Of a stretch of 64,000 nucleotides of DNA, positions 18,340 through 27,035 are shown piece by piece. This stretch comes from Streptomyces sp. CB02959 (GTDB taxonomy: Bacteria > Actinomycetota > Actinomycetes > Streptomycetales > Streptomycetaceae): assembly GCF_002803155.1 (NCBI RefSeq), contig NZ_NNBP01000015.1:1-64000 (forward strand), read 5' to 3'. A program made the translations under genes and the position numbers. Within the stretch, counting starts at the first letter, position 1; every line of letters starts with the position of its first letter. The notes below the pieces were generated by a model. The model saw only the letters and a program-made list of their open reading frames with translations. It was not told the DNA's origin and did no database searches.

Positions 18340-18435
18340 GGGATCCCGGAGCGCATCGCACGCGCCGGGCGTGCGTCGGTGCGCCCCTGCCGCCGGGTGG
18401 CGGGCCCGGTCTAGCGTCGGCCCGAGGAGGCAGGC

Positions 18436-18783
18436 ATGGCGAGGCGTGCGAGGTCCGTGCCGGGACGGTGGATATCCGCGGCGCTCGTCGGGGGGCTGTG
18501 GTGGTGGGCGGTGTGCCGGCTGGTCCTGTGGCCGGGCTCGGCGGGTCCCGTGGAGGGGGCGGTGGCGACCGCCGGCTGGGGGCTCAGTCTGCTGCCGGTG
18601 CACTGCGTTCCATGGAGCGGACGGCGTGCCGGGGCCGGGGGGCGTGCCGGGCGCGAAGGCGCGGCGGCGGCCGTGGAGGGCATGGAGGCGCAGCTCGCCG
18701 AGATGTGGCGGAGCAGCGGGGTGGGGCGGTTCGTCGGAGCGTGGTGGCGGCGTCGTTCGGGGGGTGGGGGCGACCGGCTGTGA
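18436..18783 (+). CDS. Small membrane protein of unknown function
   Basis: 115 residues with a basic N-terminus and two hydrophobic segments, about 12-32 (WISAALVGGLWWWAVCRLVL) and about 38-58. The remaining half is charged and Gly/Ala/Arg-rich, with a short helix MEAQLAEMWRSSG. GAGGAGG precedes the ATG at good spacing, which supports translation. I recognise no family. It stands alone between dps and the convergent nei gene. Confidence 0.6.
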   Translation: MARRARSVPGRWISAALVGGLWWWAVCRLVLWPGSAGPVEGAVATAGWGLSLLPVHCVPWSGRRAGAGGRAGREGAAAAVEGMEAQLAEMWRSSGVGRFVGAWWRRRSGGGGDRL

Positions 18784-18883
18784 GGGGCGGGGTGTCTGGT
18801 GTTGGTGAGAGGTGGGGTGCCTGGCGGGGCTGATGGGGCGATGGGGGTGGCGGTGGCGACGGGCTCAGGGGGCTGACAGCGCG

Positions 18884-19735
18884 TCACTGTGTGGGTGACG
18901 GTGGTGCTGAGGGTGGGGGTGGCTGGCAGGTGGGGCACCAGTAGGTGACGCGTTCCTCGGCGGTGGGGTCCTGGTCGGCGGTGCGGACGGGGGTGCCGCA
19001 GCGCAGGCAGGGGCGGCCGGCGCGGCCGTAGACCCACAGCCGGCGGTCGGAGCGGGCTCCCCGGCTGCCCTCGGACGGGCCTGGGCGGAACCCCCACGGG
19101 GTGGTGACCCGGACCGGGCGGTCCTTGTTGGCCTCCAGGAGCTTTCTGGCGAGGGCCGGGGCGCGCTCGGGGGCGGTGAGGAGGCCGACCGGGAGCCAGG
19201 GGGAGGCGCCGAGCAGGAAGCACAGCTCGGACTTGTAGACATTGCCGATGCCGGCGAGGTTGCGCTGGTCGAGCAGGGCCTCGCCGAGGGGGCGGTCGGG
19301 AGCGGCGAGCAGTCGTCGCAGGGCCTTTGCCGGGTCCCAGTCCGGGCCCAGCAGATCGGGGCCGAGGTGGCCGGTGACCTGGGATTCGTCGGCGGTGCGG
19401 AGGAGTTCCAGGACGGGGAGGCGGTAGCCGACGGCGGTGTGCGCGGCGGTGCCGAGGACCGCCCGGATCTGGTGCGCGGGGCCGCCGCGCCAGCGTTCGG
19501 CCGGGGCGTAGATCTTCCAGGCGCCGTCCATTCGCAGATGGGAGTGGAGGGTCAGGCCGCCCTCGAAGCGGATGAGCAGGTGCTTGCCGCGGGGCACCAC
19601 CGCCAGCACTTCGCGGCCGGTCAGATCGACCGTCGCGAGGCGGGGGACACGCAGGTCGCAGCGGGTCAGCGGGCTGCCGGCCAGGGCCTGGTGGAGACGG
19701 TGCGCCAGCCGCCAGACGGTGTCGCCTTCGGGCAT
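18884..19735 (-). CDS. nei: Fpg/Nei family DNA glycosylase (endonuclease VIII-like)
   Basis: 283 residues beginning MPEGDTVWRLA. Pro2 and Glu3 are the catalytic nucleophile and acid of this family, which fixes the start at 19735. RGKHLLIRF supplies the conserved lysine. The C-terminal four-Cys zinc finger is CLRCG then CPTCQ. It removes oxidised bases and nicks the strand. PEGDT rather than PELPE marks the Nei branch. A box reading CATGAT lies 6 bases before the ATG, suggesting a leaderless mRNA. It follows lhr on the same strand after 72 bases. Confidence 0.92.
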   Translation of the reverse strand: MPEGDTVWRLAHRLHQALAGSPLTRCDLRVPRLATVDLTGREVLAVVPRGKHLLIRFEGGLTLHSHLRMDGAWKIYAPAERWRGGPAHQIRAVLGTAAHTAVGYRLPVLELLRTADESQVTGHLGPDLLGPDWDPAKALRRLLAAPDRPLGEALLDQRNLAGIGNVYKSELCFLLGASPWLPVGLLTAPERAPALARKLLEANKDRPVRVTTPWGFRPGPSEGSRGARSDRRLWVYGRAGRPCLRCGTPVRTADQDPTAEERVTYWCPTCQPPPPSAPPSPTQ

Positions 19736-19741
19736 GGGGCC

Positions 19742-19747
19742 ATCATG
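19742..19747 (-). promoter_or_regulatory. -10 box for leaderless nei mRNA
   Basis: On the minus strand CATGAT ends 6 bases before the ATG; no Shine-Dalgarno sequence is present. Confidence 0.4.
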
Positions 19748-19807
19748 CACCACCGCGCGGCGGACCGGGCGGCCCGCGTTTGGTGCCGGTGCCCGCCACC
19801 GTCGGGA

Positions 19808-22800
19808 TCAGCCGCGCAGCCGCAGCCCCCGGGGCGTCGGATGGAAGCCCGCGGCCTCCAGGACGGGCGCGTAGGGGGAGGTGAGGGCGGCGGTGCCGTT
19901 GATGCGCTCGGTGGTGAGGGTGCCGACGGCGCCGGCTCGGGCCGCGTCGGTGAGGGCCTCGACGGCGGTCCGCAGGCGGGGGTCGGCGGGGGCCTCGGCC
20001 GGGTCGGAGCCCAGCGGCCATATCAGCAGGGTCTTGCCGCCGCGCTCCAGATAGAGCGCCAGCTCACCGTCGATCAGGACGACCAGGGAGCCCGCCTTGC
20101 GGCCCGGCTTGTGGGTGGCCCCCTGGGGCGGCTCCGGCCAGGGCAGCGCGGCGCCGTACGCATTGGCCGGGTCGGCGGCGGCGAGGACCAGGGCGCGCGG
20201 CGGGCCGCCGCGGCGCGGCTGCCCCGGGCCGCCGTCCGGGAACGGGGTGTCGGTGCCGCGCTCCCGCTGGGTGCTGATCGCCCGCAGGCGGTCCACCGCG
20301 CCGTCCATCGCGAACTGGGCGGCGCCCAGCCCCTCGACGACGTAGCCGCGGCGGGCCTGCCCGGACTCCTCGAAGGCGGACAGGACGCGGTACGCGGCGG
20401 AGAAGCCGCCGGTGACGCCCTCGGCGGCGACCGCGCCGCGGGTGACGATGCCGTGCCGGTCGAGGAGCGTGCGGGCCAGGGCGTGGGCGCGGTGGGTCGG
20501 GTCCGGTGCGGGTGCGGGCAGCAGGGACCAGCGGCCGCCGACGGTCGGCGGGCCCGAGCGGGAGGCGGTGGGGCGGGCGGCCGCGGTGAGCGTGCCGTAC
20601 CTGCCCCGGGGGACGGTGCGGCGGGCGCGGTGGGCCGTGGAGCCCGCCGTGCGGCCGGAGCCGAGCAGGGCGCGCAGCGGGGCGAGGGTGTCGTTGGTGA
20701 GCCGGCCTGACCAGGCCAGGTCCCACAGGGCGTCGGCGAGCTGCGGATCGGTGGCGTCCGGATGCGTGGTGGCGCGGACCTGGTCGGCGATCTGCCGGAA
20801 GAACAGGCCGTAACCCGGGGCGAGGGCGGACAGCACGGACTCGTGCAGTGCGGACAACTCCAGGGGCAGCGGGGGCTGGAGCAGCAGCGGCGCCGCGTCG
20901 GCGAGATGGAGGGAGAGCCAGCCGTCCTTGCCGGGCAGGGCGCCCGCGCCGGCCCACAGCACCTCGCCGGTGGCGGTGAGCTCGTCCAGCAGGGCCGGGG
21001 TGTAGCCGCTGATCCGGGACGGCAGGATCAACTTCTCCAGGGCGGAGGCCGGCACCGGCGCGCCCTGGAGCTGCTCCACGGCGCGGACCAGGCCGTCGAT
21101 GCCGCGCAGCCCGGACGAGGCGGCGACCGGCGGCGCGGGCGCGCCGGAGGCGGGGGCCGGGCGCGGGACGCCGACGTGCTGCCACTGCGGGAGGAAGGCG
21201 GCCAGCGCGGCGGGCGGCACCGGCTCCAGCTCCTCGCGCAGCGCGGCCAGCGAGCGGCGACGCAGCCGGCGTAGCACCTGGGCGTCGCACCACTCCTGGC
21301 CGATCCCCTCCGGATGGAACTCGCCCTGGACGACGCGGCCGGCGGCGGCCAGGCGCTGGAGGGCGCCGTCGGTGACGGCGGTGCCGAGGCCGAAGCGGGT
21401 GGCCGCCTGCTCGGAGGTGAACGGGCCGTGGGTGCGGGCGTAACGGGAGAGCAGATCGCCCAGCGGGTCCTTGACCGGCTCGGTGAACGACTCGGGGACG
21501 CCCACCGGGAGCGCGGTGCCCAGGGCGTCCCGGAGCCGGCCGGCGTCCTCGACGGCGGCCCAGTGCTCGGCGCCGGCGATCCGCACCCGGATGGCGCGCC
21601 GGGTCGCGGCCAGCTCCGCGGGCCAGGCCGGCTCGGCGCCGCGCTCGGCCAACTCGGCGTCGGTCAGCGGCCCCAGCAGCCGCAGCAGGTCGGCGACGCC
21701 CTCGACGTCCTTGACGCGGCGGTCCTCGGTGCGCCACTGGAGTTCGAGCTCCAGCTCCGCCAGCACCTCCGCGTCCAGCAGCTCGCGCAGCTCGGCCTGG
21801 CCCAGCAGCTCGGCCAGCAGCCGGGAATCCAGGGACAGCGCGGCGGCGCGGCGTTCGGCGAGCGGGGAGTCGCCCTCGTAGAGGAACTGGGCGACGTAGC
21901 CGAAGAGCAGTGAGCGGGCGAACGGGGACGGTTCGGGCGTCGTGACCTCCACCAGGCGGACCCGGCGGGCCTCGACGTCGGCCATCAGCTCCGTCAGGCC
22001 GGGGACGTCGAAGACGTCCTGGAGGCATTCGCGGACCGCCTCCAGGACGATCGGGAACGACCCGAACTCGCTCGCCACCTGGAGGAGTTGGGCGGCGCGC
22101 TGGCGCTGCTGCCAGAGCGGGGTGCGCTTGCCGGGGCTGCGGCGGGGCAGCAGCAGGGCGCGCGCCGCGCACTCCCGGAAGCGGGAGGCGAACAGCGCGG
22201 AGCCGCCGACCTGGTCGGTGACCAGCTGGTCGACCTCGCCCTGGTCGAAGACCACGTCGGCGGCGCCGACGGGGGACTGCTCGGGGTCGTACTCCGCGCG
22301 GTCCGCGGCACCGGGGACACCGCCGCCCTCGCCGTCGAGGAAGTCCAGGCCCATGAGGTCGGCGTCCGGCAGGCGCAGCACGATGCCGTCGTCGGCGTGC
22401 ATCACCTGGGCGTCCAGGCCGTAGCGCTCGGCGAGTCGGGCGCCCAGGGCCAGCGCCCAAGGGGCGTGCACCTGGGCCCCGAAGGGGGAGTGGATGACGA
22501 CCCGCCAGTCGCCCAGCTCGTCCCGGAAACGCTCGACGACGATGGTGCGGTCGTCCGGGACGTGGCCGCAGGACCGGCGCTGCTCGGCGAGGTAGTCCAG
22601 GACGTTGCCGACCGCCCAGGCGTCGAGCCCGGCGGCGGACAGCCGGGCGCCGGCGTCCTGCGGGGAGAGCGAGCCGATCTCACGGAGGAACGCGCCCAGC
22701 GCACGGCCCAGTTCGAGCGGGCGGCCGAGCTGGTCGCCCTTCCAGAACGGCAGCCGGCCGGGCACCCCGGGGGCGGGGGTGACCAGCACCCGGTCGCGGG

Positions 22801-24583
22801 TGATGTCCTCGATGCGCCAGGACGTCGTGCCGAGCGTGAAGACGTCGCCGACGCGGGACTCGTAGACCATCTCCTCGTCCAGCTCGCCCACCCGTCGGCC
22901 ACCGCCCTTGCCGGAGCTCTCGCCGGCCAGGAAGACGCCGAACAGGCCGCGGTCCGGGATCGTGCCGCCGGACGTCACGGCCAGCCGCTGGGCGCCGGGG
23001 CGGCCGGTGACGGTCCGTGCGACGCGGTCCCAGACCAGGCGCGGGCGCAGCTCGGCGAAGGCGTCGGACGGATAGCGGCCGGCGAGCATGTCCAGCACGG
23101 CGGTGAACGCGGACTCCGGGAGCGCGGCGAACGGGGCCGCCCGGCGGACCACGGCCAGCAGCTCCTCGACGTCCCAGGTGTCCATCGCGGTCATCGCGAC
23201 CACCTGCTGGGCCAGCACGTCCAGCGGATTGGCGGGCACCCGCAGCGCCTCGATGGAGCCCGCGCGCATCCGCTCGGTGACCACTGCCGCCTGCACCAGG
23301 TCGCCGCGGTACTTCGGGAAGACGATGCCCTTGGACACCGCGCCGACCTGGTGGCCGGCCCGGCCCACCCGCTGGAGCCCGGAGGCCACCGACGGCGGCG
23401 ACTCCACCTGGACGACCAGGTCGACCGCGCCCATGTCGATGCCCAACTCCAGGCTGGACGTGGCGACCACCGCCGGCAGCCGCCCGGCCTTGAGGTCCTC
23501 CTCCACCTGGGCGCGCTGCTCCTTGGAGACCGAGCCGTGGTGGGCGCGGGCCAGCAGCGGCGGCGCGCCCTTGGCGGCACCCGACTGGGCCATCAGCTCG
23601 GCGGGGGAGTGGTGCTCGGGCAGCGTCGTGGCGGAGCCGTCCGCGCCGGACTCGGCGCTCACGGTGCGCTCGTAGGCGATCTCGTTGAGGCGGTTGCACA
23701 GCCGCTCCGCGAGGCGGCGGGAGTTGGCGAAGACGATCGTGGAGCGGTGGGCCTGGACGAGATCGGCGATCCGCTCCTCGACCTGCGGCCAGATGGACGG
23801 CTTCTCGCCCGTCTCGCCCTCCTGGACGGGGGCGCTGCCGAGCTCGCCCATGTCCTCCACGGGGACGACCACCGAGAGGTCGAAGCGCTTGCCGGACGGC
23901 GGCTGGACGATCTCCACCCGGCGCCGCGGCGACAGATAGCGGGCCACCTCCTCCACCGGGCGGACCGTCGCGGACAGCCCGATCCGGCGCGCCGGGCGGT
24001 CCAGCAGCTCGTCCAGCCGCTCCAGGGACAGCGCCAGATGGGCGCCGCGCTTGGTGCCGGCGACCGCGTGCACCTCGTCGAGGATGACCGTCTCGACACC
24101 GGCCAGCGCCTCCCGGGCCGAGGACGTCAGCATCAGGAACAGCGACTCCGGCGTGGTGATGAGGATGTCCGGCGGGCGGGTGGCCAGCGAGCGGCGCTCG
24201 GCGGCCGGGGTGTCCCCGGAGCGGATGCCGACCCGGATGTCCGGCTCGGGCTGCCCGAGCCGGACCGACTCCTGGCGGATGCCCGTCAGCGGACTGCGCA
24301 GATTCCGCTCGACGTCGACGGCGAGGGCCTTCAGGGGCGAGACGTACAGCACCCGGCAGCGCTTCTTCGGCTCCGCGGGCGGCGGGGCGCTCGCCAGCCC
24401 GTCCAGCGACGCCAGGAAGGCGGCCAGCGTCTTGCCGGAGCCCGTCGGGGCGACCACCAGGACGTCGGACCCTTCGGCGAGGGCCCGCCAGGCGCCCTCC
24501 TGCGCGGTGGTGGGCGCGCTGAACGCTCCGGCGAACCATCCACGGGTCGCGGGCGAGAACGATGCGAGCGCTGCCTGGGTCAT
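19808..24583 (-). CDS. lhr: Lhr-type ATP-dependent helicase
   Basis: 1591 residues, the usual size for Lhr (about 1500-1600). The superfamily 2 core has Walker A APTGSGKT at residues 45-52, DEVH near 170, the SAT motif LSATV, and the second RecA-like domain with HHGSVSKEQR and QRVGRAGHQ. The long C-terminal Lhr region, with winged-helix and beta-barrel parts, runs to the end. Lhr is a 3'-5' DNA/RNA-DNA helicase linked to repair in mycobacteria. ATG 24583 is favoured because CACGAT lies 7 bases upstream; ATG 24592 would add MGD. The in-frame reading extends far upstream only because the 11-bp repeats lack stops. Confidence 0.94.
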   Translation of the reverse strand: MTQAALASFSPATRGWFAGAFSAPTTAQEGAWRALAEGSDVLVVAPTGSGKTLAAFLASLDGLASAPPPAEPKKRCRVLYVSPLKALAVDVERNLRSPLTGIRQESVRLGQPEPDIRVGIRSGDTPAAERRSLATRPPDILITTPESLFLMLTSSAREALAGVETVILDEVHAVAGTKRGAHLALSLERLDELLDRPARRIGLSATVRPVEEVARYLSPRRRVEIVQPPSGKRFDLSVVVPVEDMGELGSAPVQEGETGEKPSIWPQVEERIADLVQAHRSTIVFANSRRLAERLCNRLNEIAYERTVSAESGADGSATTLPEHHSPAELMAQSGAAKGAPPLLARAHHGSVSKEQRAQVEEDLKAGRLPAVVATSSLELGIDMGAVDLVVQVESPPSVASGLQRVGRAGHQVGAVSKGIVFPKYRGDLVQAAVVTERMRAGSIEALRVPANPLDVLAQQVVAMTAMDTWDVEELLAVVRRAAPFAALPESAFTAVLDMLAGRYPSDAFAELRPRLVWDRVARTVTGRPGAQRLAVTSGGTIPDRGLFGVFLAGESSGKGGGRRVGELDEEMVYESRVGDVFTLGTTSWRIEDITRDRVLVTPAPGVPGRLPFWKGDQLGRPLELGRALGAFLREIGSLSPQDAGARLSAAGLDAWAVGNVLDYLAEQRRSCGHVPDDRTIVVERFRDELGDWRVVIHSPFGAQVHAPWALALGARLAERYGLDAQVMHADDGIVLRLPDADLMGLDFLDGEGGGVPGAADRAEYDPEQSPVGAADVVFDQGEVDQLVTDQVGGSALFASRFRECAARALLLPRRSPGKRTPLWQQRQRAAQLLQVASEFGSFPIVLEAVRECLQDVFDVPGLTELMADVEARRVRLVEVTTPEPSPFARSLLFGYVAQFLYEGDSPLAERRAAALSLDSRLLAELLGQAELRELLDAEVLAELELELQWRTEDRRVKDVEGVADLLRLLGPLTDAELAERGAEPAWPAELAATRRAIRVRIAGAEHWAAVEDAGRLRDALGTALPVGVPESFTEPVKDPLGDLLSRYARTHGPFTSEQAATRFGLGTAVTDGALQRLAAAGRVVQGEFHPEGIGQEWCDAQVLRRLRRRSLAALREELEPVPPAALAAFLPQWQHVGVPRPAPASGAPAPPVAASSGLRGIDGLVRAVEQLQGAPVPASALEKLILPSRISGYTPALLDELTATGEVLWAGAGALPGKDGWLSLHLADAAPLLLQPPLPLELSALHESVLSALAPGYGLFFRQIADQVRATTHPDATDPQLADALWDLAWSGRLTNDTLAPLRALLGSGRTAGSTAHRARRTVPRGRYGTLTAAARPTASRSGPPTVGGRWSLLPAPAPDPTHRAHALARTLLDRHGIVTRGAVAAEGVTGGFSAAYRVLSAFEESGQARRGYVVEGLGAAQFAMDGAVDRLRAISTQRERGTDTPFPDGGPGQPRRGGPPRALVLAAADPANAYGAALPWPEPPQGATHKPGRKAGSLVVLIDGELALYLERGGKTLLIWPLGSDPAEAPADPRLRTAVEALTDAARAGAVGTLTTERINGTAALTSPYAPVLEAAGFHPTPRGLRLRG

Positions 24584-24590
24584 GTCCCCC

Positions 24591-24596
24591 ATCGTG
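24591..24596 (-). promoter_or_regulatory. Candidate -10 box for leaderless lhr mRNA
   Basis: On the minus strand CACGAT ends 7 bases before ATG 24583. The divergent araC gene has the similar CACAAT at the same distance. The expected -35 position falls at the edge of the 11-bp repeat block. Confidence 0.4.
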
Positions 24597-24614
24597 CACC
24601 GGACCACTGACAAT

Positions 24615-24713
24615 CCGGTCCTGAGCCGGTCCTGAGCCGGTCCTGAGCCGGTCCTGAGCCGGTCCTGAGCCGGTCCTGAGCCGGTCCTGAGCCGGTCCTG
24701 AGCCGGTGCCGAG
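24615..24713 (+). repeat. 11-bp tandem repeat block between lhr and araC
   Basis: Eight exact copies of CCGGTCCTGAG from 24615 to 24702 are followed by one degenerate copy, CCGGTGCCGAG (24703-24713). The unit length is close to one DNA turn, so every copy shows the same face. It begins 31 bases upstream of the lhr start and fills much of the divergent intergenic region. It is stop-free on the minus strand but I read it as non-coding. Confidence 0.95.
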
Positions 24714-24795
24714 CCGCCCGCGGGCCGTGCCGGCCCCGGCCGGACCGTGGCCGTCCACGGTGCGGACGTCCCGCCTCGCGCCCGCCGGCCGGGCG

Positions 24796-24801
24796 CACAA
24801 T
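24796..24801 (+). promoter_or_regulatory. -10 box for leaderless araC-type gene
   Basis: CACAAT ends 7 bases before ATG 24809, which favours that start over the ATG at 24800. Confidence 0.45.
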
Positions 24802-24808
24802 GAACGGC

Positions 24809-25789
24809 ATGGTCATGATCAGCGCGGGTGGTGCGCAGGCCGCGCCGCAGGCCCGCGGCGAGTGGGCGCGCCACTGGAGCTGCCCCGGGCTGCCCGGCCT
24901 CGACCTGCTGCGTGCCCGCTACGTCCGGCACTCCTTCCCCCGGCACGCCCACGACGGCTACGTGATCTGCGTGGTCACCTCCGGGATCGAGGCGGTCGGC
25001 CTGCGGGACGGCGTGGTCCGGGCCGGCCGCGGCGGCATCGTGATGATCAATCCGGAGGTGCCGCACAGCGCGCGGGCCGGCGCCCCCGAGGGCTGGACCT
25101 ACGCCACGCTCTACCCGTCGGCGGAGCTCGTCGCCGCGGTCGCCGGGGAGACCACCGGGCTGCGCGGCACCGCGGGGTTCGTCCGGACCGTCGCCGACGA
25201 GCCCGGTATCGGCCGGCTGATCGCCGGTATCCACCGGGCCGCGGAGGCCGGCAACGCGCTCGCCGCCGACAGCCTGCTGCGGATCGCGCTGGCCCGGCTG
25301 CTGCGCGGCCACGGCGGCCCGCTGCCGTCCCGCACGCCCCGTACGGCGGGTACCCGCACCGCCGCCCGGGCCCGCGCCGTCCTGGAGGAGCGGATGGCCG
25401 ATCCGCCCACCTTGGAGGAGCTCGCCCGGGAGTTGGAAGCCAGCCCGTTCGCGCTGCTGCGGGCCTTCCGGGCGGCGTACGGCATGCCGCCGCACACCTG
25501 GCTCACCGACGCCCGGGTGCGGCGCGCCCGCCGGCTCCTGGAGGCCGGCACCCCGCCCGCGGAGACGGCGGTGGCGGTCGGCTTCACCGACCAGCCGCAT
25601 CTGAACCGGCACTTCACCCGGATCGTCGGGGTGCCGCCGGGCGCGTACCGCCGGGAGCGCGCGGCGGTGGACGGTGCGGCGGGCGGGGTCGCCGGGCCGC
25701 GGCGGCGGGAAGCGGTGGCCCCGGCGCCCCGGCGCCCCGGCCGACCGGCCGCAAGAACGTACAAGACCGTGCAGGGGGCGTCCTCCTAG
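24809..25789 (+). CDS. AraC-family transcriptional regulator
   Basis: 326 residues. An N-terminal cupin-type AraC sensor domain (FPRHAHDGYVICVVTSG, then MINPEVPHSARAG) precedes a C-terminal double helix-turn-helix at about 190-285 (LEELARELEASPFALLRAF, then FTDQPHLNRHFTRIVG). The azlC -10 box overlaps its stop codon and azlC starts 11 bases later, so it probably controls the AzlCD exporter. This pairing with amino acid exporters is common for regulators of this type. The start at 24809 rests on the leaderless arrangement; ATG 24800 or 24815 are alternatives. The C-terminus is Arg/Pro-rich and poorly conserved. Confidence 0.88.
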   Translation: MVMISAGGAQAAPQARGEWARHWSCPGLPGLDLLRARYVRHSFPRHAHDGYVICVVTSGIEAVGLRDGVVRAGRGGIVMINPEVPHSARAGAPEGWTYATLYPSAELVAAVAGETTGLRGTAGFVRTVADEPGIGRLIAGIHRAAEAGNALAADSLLRIALARLLRGHGGPLPSRTPRTAGTRTAARARAVLEERMADPPTLEELARELEASPFALLRAFRAAYGMPPHTWLTDARVRRARRLLEAGTPPAETAVAVGFTDQPHLNRHFTRIVGVPPGAYRRERAAVDGAAGGVAGPRRREAVAPAPRRPGRPAARTYKTVQGASS

Positions 25790-25792
25790 GGT
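25787..25792 (+). promoter_or_regulatory. -10 box for leaderless azlC, overlapping the araC stop
   Basis: TAGGGT (25787-25792) uses the TAG stop of the regulator gene as part of the -10 and ends 7 bases before the azlC GTG. No ribosome-binding site is present. Confidence 0.55.
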
Positions 25793-25799
25793 CCGGGGC

Positions 25800-26690
25800 G
25801 TGACAGAAGAGGCAGCAGCAGAACAGGCAGATGGAGCAGCCGTACCGTCCGGGCCGGATCGCGCCGTGCGGACGGAGATACCCACCGCCCCGGACCACCC
25901 CGGGGCGCACGACGGGCCACCGCCCCTACCGGCGCGGCCCGACTCCGCCGTCATCAGGGACGCGCTGGGCGTCGGTGTCGCCGTAGGGCTCTCCGGCTTC
26001 GCCTTCGGTGTGACCTCCGCCGGCGCCGGGCTCGGCCTCTGGCAGACGTGCGCGCTGAGCCTGCTGGTCTTCACCGGGGCCTCGCAGTTCGCCCTGGTGG
26101 GCGCGCTCGCCGCGGGCGGCAACCCGTTGACCGCCGTGGCCGGCGCCTTCTTCCTGGGCGTCCGCAACGCCTTCTACGGGCTGCGGCTCTCCGCCGTCCT
26201 CGGCTACCGGGGCGCGCTCCGGCCGCTGGCCGCCCATTGGGTCATCGACGAGACCGCCGCCGTCACCCTGGCCCAGCCCGACCGGCGCAGCGCCCGGCTG
26301 GGCTTCACCGTCACCGGACTGTCGCTGTACGTCCTGTGGAACCTCACCACCCTCGGTGGTGCCCTGGGGGCGCGGGCGCTCGGCGACACCGGCGCCTGGG
26401 GCCTGGACGCGGCCGGCCCCGCGGTCTTCGTGGCGCTGCTGGCGCCGATGCTGCGGTCCGCCACGGAGCGCTGCACCGCCGGTCTCGCCGTCCTGCTGCT
26501 CCTGGTGACGCTGCCGGTCCTGCCCGCCGGGGTGCCGGTGCTGCTGGCTGCGCTCGCCGCACCGGTCGTCCTCGCCGCCCGAGGGAGGTGGCGGCGGCCG
26601 CCCGCCCCACAGGACGCGGCACCCGCGACACAGGCCCCGCAGGAGCGGACCGGCAAGGACCACGGCACCACCGGGGAGGACCGGGCATGA
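25800..26690 (+). CDS. azlC: AzlC-family branched-chain amino acid exporter, large subunit
   Basis: 296 residues. After an acidic 45-residue tail come about six hydrophobic helices with AzlC motifs: GFAFGVTSAGAGL, LLVFTGASQFALVG, FFLGVRNAFYGL and HWVIDETAA. AzlC and AzlD together export branched-chain amino acids or analogues. The final 40 residues are charged and probably cytoplasmic. GTG 25800 is chosen from the leaderless arrangement. It overlaps azlD by ATGA. The AraC gene upstream is the likely regulator. Confidence 0.92.
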   Translation: MTEEAAAEQADGAAVPSGPDRAVRTEIPTAPDHPGAHDGPPPLPARPDSAVIRDALGVGVAVGLSGFAFGVTSAGAGLGLWQTCALSLLVFTGASQFALVGALAAGGNPLTAVAGAFFLGVRNAFYGLRLSAVLGYRGALRPLAAHWVIDETAAVTLAQPDRRSARLGFTVTGLSLYVLWNLTTLGGALGARALGDTGAWGLDAAGPAVFVALLAPMLRSATERCTAGLAVLLLLVTLPVLPAGVPVLLAALAAPVVLAARGRWRRPPAPQDAAPATQAPQERTGKDHGTTGEDRA

Positions 26691-26995
26691 GCCTCTGGAT
26701 CGCGATCGGCGCCACCGCCGTCGGCTGCTACCTGGTCAAGTTCCTCGGCCTGTCGGCGCCCGCCGGCGTCCTGGAACGCCCCCTGGTCAAGCGGCTGGCC
26801 GCGCTTCTCCCGGTGGCGCTGCTGGCCGCGCTGACCGCGCAGCAGACCTTCAGCGACGGCCACCACCTGATGCTCGACGCCAAGGCCGCCGGCGTCGCCG
26901 CCGCGGTCGTCGCGCTGCTGCTGCGCGCCCCGTTCCTGCTGATCGTCGCTGTCGCGGTGGCGGTCACCGCGGGGGTGCGGGCGCTGGGCGGGTGA
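26687..26995 (+). CDS. azlD: AzlD-family branched-chain amino acid exporter, small subunit
   Basis: 102 residues with three or four hydrophobic helices and AzlD features: CYLVKFLGL near residue 15 and LLPVALLAALTAQQTF. It is the small partner of AzlC. The ATG overlaps the azlC stop by four bases, and GGGGAGGA precedes it. A hairpin follows the stop. Confidence 0.92.
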   Translation: MSLWIAIGATAVGCYLVKFLGLSAPAGVLERPLVKRLAALLPVALLAALTAQQTFSDGHHLMLDAKAAGVAAAVVALLLRAPFLLIVAVAVAVTAGVRALGG

Positions 26996-27000
26996 CCGCG

Positions 27001-27028
27001 CCGCCGGGCCGCCCGCGGGGCCCGGCGG
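27001..27028. terminator. Bidirectional hairpin between azlD and the convergent gene
   Basis: CCGCCGGGCC (27001-27010) pairs perfectly with 27019-27028 across an 8-base loop, between two convergent stop codons. No T tract is present. Confidence 0.55.
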
Positions 27029-27035
27029 GCGCTCG

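Noticed and set aside
24615..24713. CRISPR array
   Set aside because: The 11-bp units are contiguous with no spacers and no cas genes are present.
24584..26167. N-terminal extension of the lhr frame through the 11-bp repeats
   Set aside because: The repeat unit is stop-free in this frame, but the extension runs antisense to araC and has no similarity; lhr starts at 24583 or 24592.
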